Below are positions 9,952 through 22,760 of a stretch of DNA of 64,000 bases, in pieces; position 1 is the stretch's first letter, and each line of letters opens with the position of its first letter. The DNA comes from Diphasiastrum complanatum (taxonomy: Eukaryota > Streptophyta > Lycopodiopsida > Lycopodiales > Lycopodiaceae). The stretch spans positions 69,103,039 to 69,167,038 of the forward strand of contig CM055095.1 in NCBI GenBank assembly GCA_029204225.1, given 5' to 3'. The notes below the pieces were generated by a model, which made no database searches, was not told where the DNA came from, and saw only the letters and a list, made by a program, of their open reading frames with translations. The translations under genes and the position numbers were made by a program.

Positions 9952-12713
9952 TCATTCTTCACTTGAAACATGCTCCAATGAGACCTCCTTAGCTTGGACT
10001 TTTTCTCTTATAAAGTGGTGAGCAATTTCTATGTGCTTGCTCCTTGCATGGTAGATTGGATTGGATGCTAGGTGCTGGGCTGAGATGTTGTCATTGTAGA
10101 TGAGTGGAATGACACCTGATCTAGTCACTTTGAGATCCTCAAGCAACCTCTTGATCCATAGTACTTCCTTGGTTGTGGTTGTTAGAGCCTGGTACTTGGC
10201 CTCGGTTGATGAAAGAGATATTGTTTCTTGCTTCTTTGATAGCCAAGAAACCACACCTTCTCCAATGAAAGTTACAAAGGCAATTGTTGACTTTCTATCC
10301 TTCTTGTCCTCTGAAAAATCTGAATTACTAAAAGCATGCAAGTTAATGGATTCACCTCTATAAAGGATCCCAAAATCTAGTGTGCCCGAGATGTATCTCA
10401 ATATTTTTTTGGCACAATTCCAATGGATAACTAATGGAACTTGCATATTTTGACTAAGCTTACAAACACAATAGCAAATATTAGGTCTTGTTATGATTAT
10501 CCACATTAAGGAGCCAATAAGTTTGCTATAAAGAGTGATGTCCTTGAAGGATCTTCCATCCTCTTTATTGGTTACTATTACATCATGCTCCATAGGAGTC
10601 TCTACATGCTTGCATCCATGCATGTTAAATCTATTGAGTAATGAAATAACATACTTAGATTGACAAATGAAGACATAATCTAAAGATCTAAGTACTTCCA
10701 TACCCAAAATGAAGTGCAAATGTTCGAGATCTACCATCTTAAACTCTTAGTTTTCTCAACACCTTCTAAATCATACTCACTAAGTATGATATCATCAACA
10801 TAAAGTAATACAAGTACAATGTCTTTTTCACTAAATATTATGTACAAAGTGGGATCATACTCACTAGGAGTAAATCCAACAGAGATAAGAAAAGTATTGA
10901 GCCTGGTGTTCCAAGTTCTAGAAGCTTGTTTCAAACCATGCAAGCTCCTCTTTAGATGGCACACCTTGTCTCCATACCTTGCTTGATGAAGCCCTCGATC
11001 TACTCCATGAATATGTCCTCTTCCAAATGGCCATTTAAAAATTTATTTGACACATTCATTTGAAACAACAACCAACCAAAGTGAGAATCAAGAGCAATGA
11101 TTAGTCTTATGGTGACCATATTTGCCACGAGTGAAAAAGTCTCATCATAATCTATGTCGTTTGATTGAGCATACCCCTTGGCTACAAGCCTTTTCTTGTG
11201 CTTAGAAACACTCCCATATTGATTCAACTTTAGTTTATAAACCCACTTACATCCAATCACATTCTTATCCATAGGTAGATCAACAAGCATCCAAGTATCA
11301 TTCTCCATCAATGCATTATTGTAGTCATTACACATAACTTGAAATCACTCCTTTGATTCTAAGGCGTCACTAACATTTGAAGGCTCTTCAAAATATGTGA
11401 TGAAAGAATAATAAGAAGTACTTCCCTCGGCTTGCTTACCCTTGTCCTTGTATGTGAGCCTTAATGGCTCCATCCTTGACCTTGTGGATCTTCTTGGTGT
11501 GCTTGGTGTTCTTGGATCTAGATCCTCCTCATGATCAAGCTCCTCCTTGATCTTGGCTACCTCTCTTTCAATAGAGTGGTTAGATGAATCACCTTCAAGC
11601 TTATGCATTCTAGTCTCATAAAAAATGATATCTCTAAAAATGACAATCTTTTGAGAGAGGAAATGAAGATTTTGTAACCTTTGCTGGCATTGCCATAGCC
11701 TACCATGATCCCCTTCATGGATGATGGATTCTCCTTGGTTCTTGTGTCATGTACATAGCAAATGCATCCAAACACCTCCAAGTTTTTGAGATTAGGCTTT
11801 TCTCCATACAATAACTCATAAGATGTTTTAAAATTTATAGAGCTTCATAGAACTCTATTACATAAGAAGTTAGCACACATGAGAGCTTCTCCCCAAAAAG
11901 ACTTAGGTAGGCATGCATCTAACCTTAGAGCTTTAGAACATTCACATAGAGTCCTATTTCTGCTCTCGGCCACCCCATTTTGTTGAGGGGTGTAACGGCT
12001 AGATAACTCCTACTTGATCCCTTCTTGATCACAAAAGTGTTTAAATTCATTTGAGATATATTATCTTCCATTATTACTTCTAGAATACTTGATCTTGTGA
12101 TCATGATGCTTCTCAACAAAATTCTTGAACTTGAAAAAACTCTCAAAAACATGTGCTTTAGAGGAAAGTAGATATACCCATCCATATCTTGAGTAGTCAT
12201 CTATAAAGGTGAAAAACATTGTAACTCCACCATTGCTCTTTGTACTAGCAAAATGCACATCTGAGTACTAGCAAAATGCTCCTCATTGAGTGATTTGATT
12301 CTCAAGACATAATCTTAAGCACTCTCTTCACTACGTTAAAAGCCTTGAAGTACTTTGTTTCTCAACATTAGCACTCTAGAGGTGTTTTTAGATTCGTAGA
12401 TCCCTTTCAAGGAGTCCCAAGCCTCCTTGGCCGAGGCACATGTAGCTACTTCTTTTAGAAGCTCATTACTAACATTCATTTTAATACAATGCAATTCTAG
12501 CCTAGCTTTCCTCTTGTACCTCATTTGTTCTTGTCCAACTTGAGGCTCTTCCTCCTCACCAATGACAACATCAAAGAGACCTTGGAGCACTAAAAGTGAT
12601 TCCATTCTAATTTTCCAGATTGAATAGTTACTAGAATTGAGCCTCTCACTAGCTTCAAGAAGGTATGCACCAATGTATGTCATCTTACTAGACTCAAGTA
12701 CACGTAGGTACAC
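9952..12713 (-). pseudogene. Copia K polyprotein, decayed, gag-to-RNase H order
   Basis: The reading order is right to left. Gag N-terminus is at 12336-12713 (NYSIWKIRMESLL), then an abrupt deletion of the zinc knuckle, protease and GAG-pre-integrase. Integrase pieces are at 11557-12258 (DDYSRYGWVYLLS, NNGR), a linker at 11345-11608 (TPRRSTRSR), RT at 10731-11335 (CKWVYKLK, LVAKGYAQ, and YVDD near 10800), and RNase H at 9952-10737 (SWLSKKQETISLSS, ARSKHIEIAHHF). At least five frameshifts or stops separate these. It would have encoded copia capsid and the replication enzymes and cannot do so now. The 5' end stops about 200 bases before the CT microsatellite at 12918, and no 5' LTR exists. Confidence 0.92.
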
Positions 12714-12915
12714 GTAGGCTCTCCCTACTCTCTTTCTTAGAATTTAGACTCAAAGGCAAATCTCTTGAATCACTCAAAACTCAAGAAGCAAGATCTAGAA
12801 TGATCTTAGATTAAAAGAGAACTTTGAAATAAAATTCTACTCTCACTATTCACTTGCTTGTCTAGATTTGACTCTTGGAAGAGCTCTAGCCTTCCTATGG
12901 TGATCAAAATGACTT

Positions 12916-13074
<159 letters not shown>

Positions 13075-13227
13075 GGACTGAAAAGCATCAGCCAATTTAC
13101 TCTCTCTCAATGATTAAGTGATGTCACAAAGATCTATCACGAATTCACATCAAATCTATTATGAAGCAATTGAATTTTACAAGGCAAATCACTCCACAAC
13201 AACAAAATGCACGATTTTTGACACAAG

Positions 13228-13544
13228 GTTCCGATGGATTTAAAAGAATTTCATAATCCATCGGAATCTGACATAATAATATGTCGGAATCTGACAATCT
13301 GACAAAAAAAAAAAAAATTGTCGAAAAAAAATTTGTCGGAATTTTTTTTTACGAACGTCAGATTCCGACGCACAATAATATGTCGGAATCCGCCATTCCA
13401 TTTCGGAGACTGCACCTTTTTAATTGATGATGTCACCTGTCCGTGCATAAAAAAGAAAAGCATAAAGTGGACGTCGGATTCCAGCGGATAGTACAAATGT
13501 TGGAATCCGACGTCCACGACTGAATTCTCAAAGCCGCTTCTCAT
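13228..13544. repeat. Cluster of GTCGGAATC motifs with a 17-bp hairpin
   Basis: The word GTCGGAATC or a one-base variant occurs about seven times in both orientations. Copies lie near 13260, 13283, 13335, 13360 (inverted), 13382, 13473 and 13503 (inverted). The arms at 13467-13483 and 13501-13517 are perfect reverse complements with a 17-base loop. The stretch at 13228-13290 resembles 43365-43430, including the shared TTTCATAAT and GGAATCTGAC. Poly-A and poly-T runs lie between. It looks like a repeat family of foldback type with no coding content. Confidence 0.6.
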
Positions 13545-14485
13545 TTTTTATTCTTGCAGGAGATTGTTCGGGATCGACTTTTGGCGCTAGTCCTCAACTC
13601 TATCAATCTCATTTGTCTCATTCCAAGTACGATTCTTTTGTTTTGTTATGTGCAACTAAGATTTCTTTCTTTGTAACTTTTTCTTGTATACTATCTGCCT
13701 ACCTGCACGGTAGCGACCCCCCATGGAAGTGAAATAGCAATGTAGCCAGTCAATCTGTAATCATAATCCAGGTAATCTGTTATGAGCTTTTGGTTGCAAT
13801 TCTTGTCTATTCTACAACATGTAGTTACCCAATCATGTTACCCTACCTACGGACAGTTCTACATGCTATCCTAACAACACTATCTCCTAACAATTCATCA
13901 CTTGTCTATAGGGCATTTTCCTAACTGTAGGTCGCTGGAAAATAAGCCATGTATTAGGCTCTTGATAGTCTGCAAGCCCTGAAATCGTTGATTATTGACA
14001 TTTTTGGGCATCTTTTAGTTGTCTAATTTTGTGCATTTATAGTGCTATAGGACCACTAATTTGTAAACAGATCCAATCTGTCCATCGCTAGTTTGGAGGC
14101 CAATCTTATAAATCTTTAAATCGTTAGTCAGAAAGCAACCACAAACTTGGTCCTAAAAACATTATCTACAAAGAACATACCATTACATCAAACTCTTCTT
14201 ATGGTATTACGGCTTCGGATTTAGATTCTAAGCACTCTTATGTGTAGCACGAACCTTGCGTTTTGTGGCATTCTACCTAATTGTAAACCTTGTCTGTGAG
14301 CTCATTTTTGGCCCTATCCACCCTACCTAGGTTAGGATCAAATCTACGCCCTTCTAAGATATCTACCTTTGGCCATTTGTTCCTATGTTTTCAGACCTGT
14401 GAAGTATGGCATCTGCTTGTGGCCCTTTGTTGAGGTTTTCTGGTGACCTACAAACCCTACAACATCTGTTTATCTAAGTGATCAA
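13545..14485. other. No recognisable gene
   Basis: About 940 bases of near-balanced sequence with frequent ACCTACC and GTAACC words. No long frame and no transposon motif was seen. Confidence 0.35.
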
Positions 14486-15278
14486 TTGTCTACCTCATTA
14501 CCTGGCAAAGGACAGAAGCAAAGTAAAGGCATAGATACACCAATGGAGCACATTGTAAAAGTTCCTATGAAAGATGATGAAAGATCCTTCGAGGACATCA
14601 CTCTTTATAGGAGTCTTATTGGCTCACTTATATGGTTAACTATAGCAAGGCATGATCTAAATTTTAGTGTGCATAAGTTAAGCCAACACATGTAGGATCC
14701 AAATATATATCATTGGAAGTTGGCTAAAAGAATCTTGAGATATGTGTCTTCTACCTTAGACTTTGGATTGATCTATAAAGGAGAAGATCTAGCTTTGGTT
14801 GCTTTTTCAGACTCAGATTTTGCAGGAGACAGGTTGGATAGAAAATTCACAAGTGCTTACACGATTTTTTTTTGGTGGGAATGTAGTTTCGTGGCTATCA
14901 AAGAAGCAAGCAACTATATCCTTATCATCCTGTGAAGCTGAGTACAAATCTCTTACAACAACAACAAAAGAAATTTTATGGATCAAAAGGCTACTCTTGG
15001 AGCTTAAGTGTTATGTTGATGAAGACCTTCCAATTATCAAGAATGATAACATCTCGACTCAGGCTCTTGCAAACAATCCTGTGTTCCATGGAAGGAGCAA
15101 ACACATAGAGGTAGCTAATCATTTTGTAAGAGAAAAAGTTATTGGGAGAGTTCTCTCATTGGAGCATGTTAGATCTTCAAATTGTGTTGCAGATCTTCTC
15201 ACCAAGCCATTGCTCAAGAATATATTTGCCAAGATGCCTAATCCTGCCTTAATCTCAAAGTCTATGTTGAATATGTAG
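14486..15278 (+). pseudogene. Copia L RT C-terminus and RNase H
   Basis: Starts within the RT tail (GIDTPMEHIVKVP, RSLIGSLIWLTIAR). RNase H follows: SDSDFAGDRLDRK, SWLSKKQATISLSSCEAEYK, then KEILWIKRLL and GRSKHIEVANHFVREK, ending near LLTKPLL. A stop at 14693 and a frameshift in a T-run near 14865 interrupt it. The catalytic acidic residues of the RNase H core (D in SDSD, E in SCEAEY, D in KNDN) are present. The upstream RT, integrase and gag are absent; the join at about 14500 is abrupt. Confidence 0.92.
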
Positions 15279-15287
15279 ATATATTTT

Positions 15288-15296
15288 AAGGAGGAG
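15288..15296 (+). promoter_or_regulatory. Polypurine tract of copia L
   Basis: AAGGAGGAG directly precedes TGTAAAG, in the expected place after the RNase H stop. Confidence 0.7.
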
Positions 15297-15610
15297 TGTA
15301 AAGAATAGTAAAAAATATCTTCCTATCTTGACTTTGGGGGCTATGCTCATCTTATTTCTTTTGTATATTTTATTGTACATAGAGGTATGTGAATTGAGCA
15401 CATAACCTTCTTAGAATAAGTCGAGTTTGAGTTAAGTAGATTCATTTATGATGTCATGCAAAAGTTTAGATGGCATGCATAGTCATTCAGAAAGCGTGCA
15501 AGCAACATGCAAAGTAGTTTACATGTCGTGATTGCTGATGTCACGGTCTGGTATGCACAAATCAGAGGAGGAATCTGTCGAAACAAACAAAAATTGTAAA
15601 ACTCTTCCAT
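15297..15610 (+). repeat. 3' LTR of copia L, right end unresolved
   Basis: Begins TGTAAAGAATAG after the polypurine tract. No CTTTACA terminus was found, so the LTR is either diverged or truncated; the right limit is a guess. Confidence 0.5.
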
Positions 15611-16545
15611 TGATGACATTGTGAAGAGGAATACAGTCGCTTTAGGTAAAAGAGCAAGGAAACTGCCTGCAAATAGTCACTTGCCTATTGTGACTATCGC
15701 TGGAGATAATTGGAAACCGCCACTTCTAGAAATCTGCCTAGAACTCTTTAGCGTGGAGATATCCGTCATCAAGAATGCATGAAAGCTGACCTTCGATAGC
15801 AATAAAAATGCCTTTGGTTGTAGGTCACCCTAACTGTTGTTAAGGGTCTGCATGGAATCCTATAGAGAAATACTAGTATGAAGACCTGAGATAGATTGCT
15901 TGATGGACAGACACAATCTTGCCACCTACCACATTTTTGTGTGCAAGCACCAAAGTCAGCAAGTAGATAGTCTTTTCCAAAAGTATTCAATCAGCTTGCT
16001 TTCCTAGATTATGAGCTTCTTAAAAAACTTCTTGTCCAGCAATCCATCTGGCCAGAAAATGCTGCTTGAGCCATGTATCCACATGCGGAGATATCATCTG
16101 TCCAAGGTGAACATCTCCGCAATTCAGCTTTTGGGCGTCGTTATTCACCAGCTCTCTTCTAGCTCTCATATCAGCTCATGCAATGAAACAGGCCAGAGCT
16201 GGTGGTCGTTTGACTCTACCTGCTGGCCATGGATACTCGTGGTATAACCTAATACATCGTTTTCATTCTGTAGTGGCGAAGCTTCAGGACAAGGATCAGC
16301 AGGGCGTCGGGGTAGCAGAAACTGCAACCATTGTAGGTGGTTTGATTGCAATTCTTGTGGTTGCTAGGTCACTTTACACGCTGAAGACATTGCCAAGCAG
16401 TGCAATATTGTGCCAAGATGCGATAATAGCTAACCAGAAGAAAGGTGGCACCAAGTAGCGCTATCACGGCAACCATAGATGGAATACTTTCCTCTTTGAT
16501 CATCTCTCTCGATCGTGTCTCGCAATCTCGACCTCTATGTAGCAA
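15611..16545. other. Unassigned stretch with small frames
   Basis: Slightly more GC-rich than its neighbours. The largest plus frame, 16183-16458 (91 codons), has one hydrophobic segment (TATIVGGLIAILVVARSLY) that could be a membrane helix. It has no recognised domain and nothing upstream to support it as a gene. It may be a short unannotated gene fragment or chance. Confidence 0.2.
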
Positions 16546-17200
16546 ACCCTAGCTTCTTTGTTCTATGTTGAGCGTAAAACTTGTTGTACGCTGAGCATAT
16601 ATATGCTCAGCGTAAGAGTCTTATGGTGAGCATAAGACTCCAAACCTTCGAACTGTTTCTTCCATTTGAAGAAACCATGCCCTTCAACGTCATTTTCACC
16701 ATTCATGCCTTTTTGAACTTGAAGTGCCCTCTATAAAACCTTAGCTTCTTTGTTCTATGATGAGCATAAGAGTCTTATGCTAAGCATAAGACTCCCCAAA
16801 ACCTTCGAACTGTTTCTTTTGTTTGAAGAAACCCTCCCCCTTCAACATCATTTTCACCATTCATGCCTTTTTGAACTTGAAGTGCCCGACTAAATGAATA
16901 TCACATTGAATGAAATAGTTTTTTCAGAAGAGAAAAATGATTCAAAAGATTAGTTTGCTATGCTCAGCATACTAAAATAAAAATTGAAAGGCTTTGCTAT
17001 GCTGAGCATAGCAGAAAACCGTGTTCAATTTTCTTTTGGCTATGGCAGCGTAGCAAAATGATGTAGTGGCCCGAGGGGGGGTATTACATAGCTAAACAAC
17101 TTGAAGTGTCCGACTGGTGAATATCGCCTTGAAGGGCAGAGTTTCTAGCATAGCAAAAAACCTTTTGAAAGTTTTTGTTATGTTGAGAATAGCAAACAAT
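16546..17200. repeat. 192-bp tandem repeat with GCTNAGC palindromes
   Basis: 16551-16729 and 16743-16887 are two direct copies offset by 192 bases. Both contain AGCTTCTTTGTTCTATG and end TTGAACTTGAAGTGCCC. A third partial copy begins near 17098. GCT(G/C/A)AGC(A/G)TA words recur about ten times. At 16587-16614 they form a perfect 28-bp palindrome. Near 16766-16788 a palindrome has 11-bp arms (AGTCTTATGCT, one base, AGCATAAGACT). Two further copies at 16964 and 16992 are themselves near-palindromes. Confidence 0.75.
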
Positions 17201-17894
17201 AGTACAATTTTTGCATAGTTCATAAAAATCGATTTTTAAACATTATAAAAAACTACATACACCAATTATAGCTTGTTTTATTAATTTCAACAATTATGTT
17301 ACAGCTTTTTTTTTTTTTGTTAATTTTAACAATTACGTAGTTTGTATTTGTGAATTTTTCATGAGCAATGGTGCACTCTACGGGGACCATTATGAAAGCC
17401 ATTAGAACAAAAAAAAAAAGTAACTATTATTCTCTAGAGCATGAGTAGCACAATATTGAGAGCATTCGGTATCTTAAGCCTTGTCAAAAATGACAACTCT
17501 AACTAAGACTCTTGAATCCTCCACAACTCTAAAAAATATTGACCTTTCATAATTTGTGCAAGGTAAGAATGTGATATTTATTTGGCCTTGTGAAAAAATT
17601 GACAAACTGTAAAAGCTATCTGAATGAAGTGATATAGTGATTTTCATAAAATTCAAGTTGATATCCTTATTCCACATCTGGCTTGTAAAAATAACACAGG
17701 GTGGAATGGAAGGAGTTTTTTATATTTGTTATCGAACTAAATTTCTTTATTTGAACTTATTTCTTGCACGAAATTAAATAGGATTGTAATTTTCAAAATT
17801 GAACCAATTATCCCACACTTTATCCATTATGTTTCATCACATGTCTCCCAGTTAGGGGTCTGGCCGCAGTCATGGGTCATTCCATTTTTCTTCC
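17201..17894. other. AT-rich spacer, no gene
   Basis: Poly-T and poly-A runs and two copies of TTAATTTnAACAATTA near 17280 and 17318; nothing coding. Confidence 0.4.
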
Positions 17895-18350
17895 ATGAGT
17901 GATGATGAGGTCCTTAGGTACATGGATGGGATGTCTCCCTTGTGGACAAACAGACTCATGGAGAGACTGAGGGCTCGATGGAAGGCAAGGAGTTCCAGTA
18001 GGTTTGTCGACTCTGAGGAGATTCAACCTCCTAGAACTCCTTGCCTCCCATCGAGATTCAACCTCCTCTCGCTCTGAGGAGATTCAATCTCCACATCCCA
18101 ATGAATGAGATGTTTTCCCTTCCCACGAGGGTCTCTCCACCCCACATGATAATGCTAGTGTATCTTCCTGGCATTCTCAGGTGAAGAGAGATTGTAGGAG
18201 GAGTCGCCTTAGCAGCGGCTCCTATTGTGGAGGTTGCGATGATGATGTCGTGCCTCATGTAGCTTCGAGTCCAGCACATCCCTCTAGCAAGCCACATCAT
18301 AGAGATTCTTTACTATGAGAAATACTAACTCAAGAAATAGCGCACATGAC

Positions 18351-18590
18351 ACATGATATTATGACTCCTACATCTGTTACACTTGAGTATTCTGATACCT
18401 CCATACTCACGCTTCATTTTTTTTTCTTCTGCACATGATACTACGGCTCCTACACTTATCACACTTGAGTATCCCTACACCCTCATACTCACTCTTCAAA
18501 CTTTTCCCTCTTCATACTAAGACTTCTACATCTGTCACATATGAGTATCCCGGCACCTCCATACTCACTACTCAAGACTTCATTTTTTCT
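18351..18590 (+). repeat. Three degenerate tandem units of about 80 bp
   Basis: Units start near 18351, 18433 and 18512, each with ACTCCTACA or similar followed by CACTTGAGTAT and CCTCCATACTCAC. They lie within the Transposase_24-like pseudogene. Confidence 0.75.
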
Positions 18591-18670
18591 ATGGGGACTC
18601 CCATGATCTCTCTTACCAGACCACTCCACCCATTTTTTCTCTCATTTAGAATCCTATTTGTTACACTCCC

Positions 18671-18750
18671 GTTTAGACTCCTCCCCAACCTTCTCCCATT
18701 CAGACTCCTCCCCAACCTTCTCTCCTTCAGACTCCTCTCCAAGCTTCTCA
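18671..18750 (+). repeat. 27-bp minisatellite encoding a 9-residue repeat
   Basis: AGACTCCTCCCCAACCTTCTC recurs at 18675, 18702 and, with changes, 18729. Because 27 is a multiple of three the frame is kept and encodes repeats of the type SDSSPTFSP. Confidence 0.85.
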
Positions 18751-19224
18751 TGTTGTAGAACTTCTCCCATTCCACCCACTTCTCCTCGGCTTGATGCCAC
18801 TCCTCTTGACACTCCCTTTGTCACCTCTCCATCAAATGACGTCTTGTTGTCTTATGAAATAGATGTGGAGAGACACATAGTTGAGGATGACCGTGGTGGC
18901 CGTGTCATCACTCACATGAGACAACTCATGCATGTGGTCTTCAACAAGGACATTTTCAACGATTGGCACAAATAAGATAATAAAGAAAAAAATTATGTCA
19001 TTGACCAGTTTTATAGAGAGTTTCCAGTCCCCTCCTCTGATATGCATTTTGATTGAAAATGGATGGTGAGCTACATGGGAGGTGTGATGAGCCACCTCAA
19101 ATTGGAGATCCGAGATGTGGTGAAAGCTGGCAGATCTAGGCTATTCCATAGAACTATTGAAAAAAAAGGAGTGAGAATCAATTGTGGTGATGTTTTTGAG
19201 ATATGGCTTCAAAATATATTTTAA

Positions 19225-20463
<1,239 letters not shown>

Positions 20464-20569
20464 GTCTTCATTCCAATCTACAAAACAATTTTAGCACAAG
20501 TAATCAAAATTAACAATTACAATCTTTATTTTTTAATAATTGGATTTTATCATTCATAATTTGTAATCA

Positions 20570-20800
20570 AGAGTGTTCACAATAATCACAATTAGTTTCT
20601 AAAGTATTACAGTATTCAAAAATAATCACAATCAATATTCATGTTTCGTATTCACAATATTTGGAATCAATTCACAATATTCACAATCAATATTTCAGAA
20701 TATTCATTTCTCAATATTCACAATATTCACAATTATCATGATCACTATTCACAATTTTCACGATCAGTATCTTAGAATATTTGTTTTTCAGTATTTGCAA
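20570..20800. repeat. AT-rich degenerate array of ATTCACAAT words
   Basis: TATTCACAAT or TTCACAATAT recurs at least ten times with irregular spacing; no coding content. Confidence 0.65.
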
Positions 20801-21588
20801 TTTTAGATCTCAAAAACCATCAATTAAGTAGTCTTCACATATCTAAGAATTCGACCATTTCTTCATCCAATATGGAGGACATTTTCTATATTTCCTACAA
20901 AAGAAAACACGATATACCATTTGGAGGAGGTGTGAAGGTGAGCCATCCCCAAACTTAGCTATTCGTTGTTCTAGCAATGATTTCCCAATAAAAACAAGTC
21001 TAAATAGCTATTTTCCATTCACCACATATTTGAATTCATTGTGACTTGTTCTGAAACATATTATAACTGATTGAAAAATTAGTGTAGGTCTATGACCTTT
21101 GGATATTCAATAATAACCATTGTGACAAATCAATTTTTAGCTTGAAAAATGAGCAATTAGAGACAAATCAGCATTGAAATTTTTAACAAAAAAAAATAGA
21201 GAACTAAACCTTTGCACAATTTATTCTCAACAACATCATCTTAGCTTTGGAAACTATGATAAAGGTATAATGGAAAATAGAGACAAGACCAGATAGAAAC
21301 AACTGTTTGTCAAAGACTTTGGTTTTTATGACAATTTTAGTGCACTCCATCAACTACACGCTGATTGCTTTACATGCATGCAACGAAATTAAGCAAAATT
21401 TTACAAGCATGGTTGCTCTAGGCTTAGAGAGCTACAATAAAGTTTCTTTCTTATCATATGGCCCTCTTCTCACTCCATTATGGATCTCACTACTCTCTCT
21501 ACTACCTTCATCTCCAAAAAGTCTTTTAATTCATTCTTCTCAAGTTCTATGCCGACCTTTAGTTGATCCACAGTTATTCTATAGTTGA
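20801..21588. other. No recognisable gene
   Basis: AT-rich sequence. The frame at 21307-21588 shows no domain. The direct-repeat partner of 19949-20005 lies here. Confidence 0.35.
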
Positions 21589-21887
21589 TTATTTGGTCAT
21601 AGCAGTATCCCACACCTCATTAGCTTTGGAGAGTGTAGCCAGGTCAACTGTGAGACTATCTTCGATGGATGAAGATAGCAAGGCTACTGCCTTGTCATTT
21701 TTCTCCCTCCATTCGTGTAGCTCTTTGTCTGATGTCGCAGACATCTCTTCTGTGCCAGCTACCCAGGGGAATAAATCTTCACCCTTTGGTATCAATGATG
21801 TATGAAACTTTCCAGGCTAGAAAGTTAGATCCTGAAGAATCAAGAACTATACAGATCTTGCTCTATATGCTGCTGAGAAGCCATTGC
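21589..21887 (-). pseudogene. Copia M gag N-terminus
   Basis: On the minus strand ATG at about 21887 opens a frame with two early stops, then reads DLFPWVAGTEEM, HEWREKNDKAVALLSSSIED and KANEVWDTAMTK. The spacing W-x-x-x-x-x-x-A-x-x-x-I-x-x-x-(L) followed by A-x-E-x-W matches copia gag (UBN2). It lies about 95 bases downstream of a primer-binding site in the same orientation. The protein is cut after about 100 residues. Confidence 0.7.
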
Positions 21888-21980
21888 TTCTAAAGTATGT
21901 TCTCTCGTTGATGGTTGTTTGTTTGAATGCTCGGCCTCCTGGATCTGATAGCTTTTCGGCTATGTCAGACTATGACAAGG

Positions 21981-21992
21981 GCTCTGATACCA
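21981..21992 (-). promoter_or_regulatory. tRNA-iMet primer-binding site of copia M
   Basis: Reads TGGTATCAGAGC on the minus strand, four bases from the probable LTR end (CTCA). Confidence 0.85.
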
Positions 21993-21996
21993 CAGA

Positions 21997-22372
21997 TGAG
22001 AAACACATGTGCAGTAGCAAAGGAATCGCGAACGCGAAACGCAACAAATAATTTGGATGGATTTCAGATATGACTGCTGGTCACCGCCAGCTGTATCATT
22101 CCTACAGTCCTCCAGAATGTAGACAGACACTGCCTTTTGGTCTTCGTGTCTTTTTTGTCTTTTGTCCTTGCCATTGAGCTTTTCTGGGTCCAGGAACATT
22201 TTTTCTTCGTGTTCAGGTATCCCCAAACATTCTCCAGTCAAGGAACATTTGACCATCATCTTCGGGTCGTCAGTCCTCGAAGCTCTGTTACTCTTCGCGT
22301 CCTGGTAGCTCCCTTGCGTTTCTGCGAACTTGAGCTCTAAAGCTAGAAAAGCTTTGTGGCTCGAAACAAATT
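21997..22372 (-). repeat. LTR of copia M, short, ends approximate
   Basis: It is enclosed by the RNase H end on the right and the primer-binding site on the left, so it is shared between a 3' end and a 5' end. No stop codon lies in the minus frame across most of it, so RNase H appears to read through into the LTR. Confidence 0.5.
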
Positions 22373-22688
22373 GTTTCTTCAGCTCTCTCTCAAAGAGTGG
22401 TAGCTTTATGACTCCTAGACTTCCCCTCTGCCTCTCAAACAAACCTTTGTCTAAGGCCTTGGTGAAGATGTGTGACACCATTTGCTTTGTTCCAATGAAG
22501 CTAGTCTTCAATTCGTTTCTGGTGACTAGGTCCCTTATCAAATGGTACTTGATTGCAATGTGTTTCGTCCTTGAGTGAAACACAGGACAATCACATCTCT
22601 CAAAGCCATGATTATCACAAGCAATTCCTTCACAACTAACAATCATCCTTTCCACAAAGCTCTCCCTCTTACATTTCTTTCTTCTCAA
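22373..22688 (-). pseudogene. Copia M RNase H C-terminal fragment
   Basis: The minus frame from 22688 contains PVFHSRTKHIAIKYHLIRDL then GTKQMVSHIFTKALDKGLFE, the standard C-terminal part of copia RNase H. The closest relative here is the plus copy of family C at 37080-37220 (FHSRMKHIAIRYHLIRDL). The catalytic part is missing; upstream of CDNHG the sequence is not recognisable. The frame is open well beyond the usual end. Confidence 0.8.
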
Positions 22689-22719
22689 AACTCACTTTCA
22701 AAAATACCTCTTTTATAAT

Positions 22720-22760
22720 CCATGCTCTCAACTCCTCAACAAAACACTTTGAGAGCATGG
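22720..22760. repeat. 12-bp perfect hairpin
   Basis: CCATGCTCTCAA at 22720-22731 and TTGAGAGCATGG at 22749-22760 are exact complements around a 17-base loop. Not interpreted as a terminator, since this is not bacterial DNA. Confidence 0.8.

Larger units (their letters stand above)
17895..19224 (+). pseudogene. Transposase_24-like (CACTA-associated) ORF, decayed
   Basis: An early frame opens at 17895 (MSDDEVLRYMDGMSP). The best part is in the frame of 18658: a Ser/Pro-rich section, then LLSYEIDVERHI, ITHMRQLM, a stop at 18973, DQFYREFPVPSS, another stop, then YMGGVMSHLKLEIRDVVKAG and a final stop at 19222. This order (short linker, F-x-x-x-F, then a basic helix with MGG and LK..I...V) resembles the domain called Transposase_24 in plant CACTA/En-Spm-associated proteins. 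I rate that moderate. The catalytic transposase itself is not present. Tandem repeats inside (18351-18590 and 18671-18750) have broken the earlier frames. A second copy of its middle lies at 6455-6616. Confidence 0.4.

Noticed and set aside
16183-16458. 91-codon frame with a membrane-like helix
   Set aside because: No recognised family, no promoter or intron evidence; kept only as an unassigned stretch.
22720-22760. Hairpin as a transcription terminator
   Set aside because: Rho-independent terminators are bacterial; this is plant nuclear DNA and no T-run follows.
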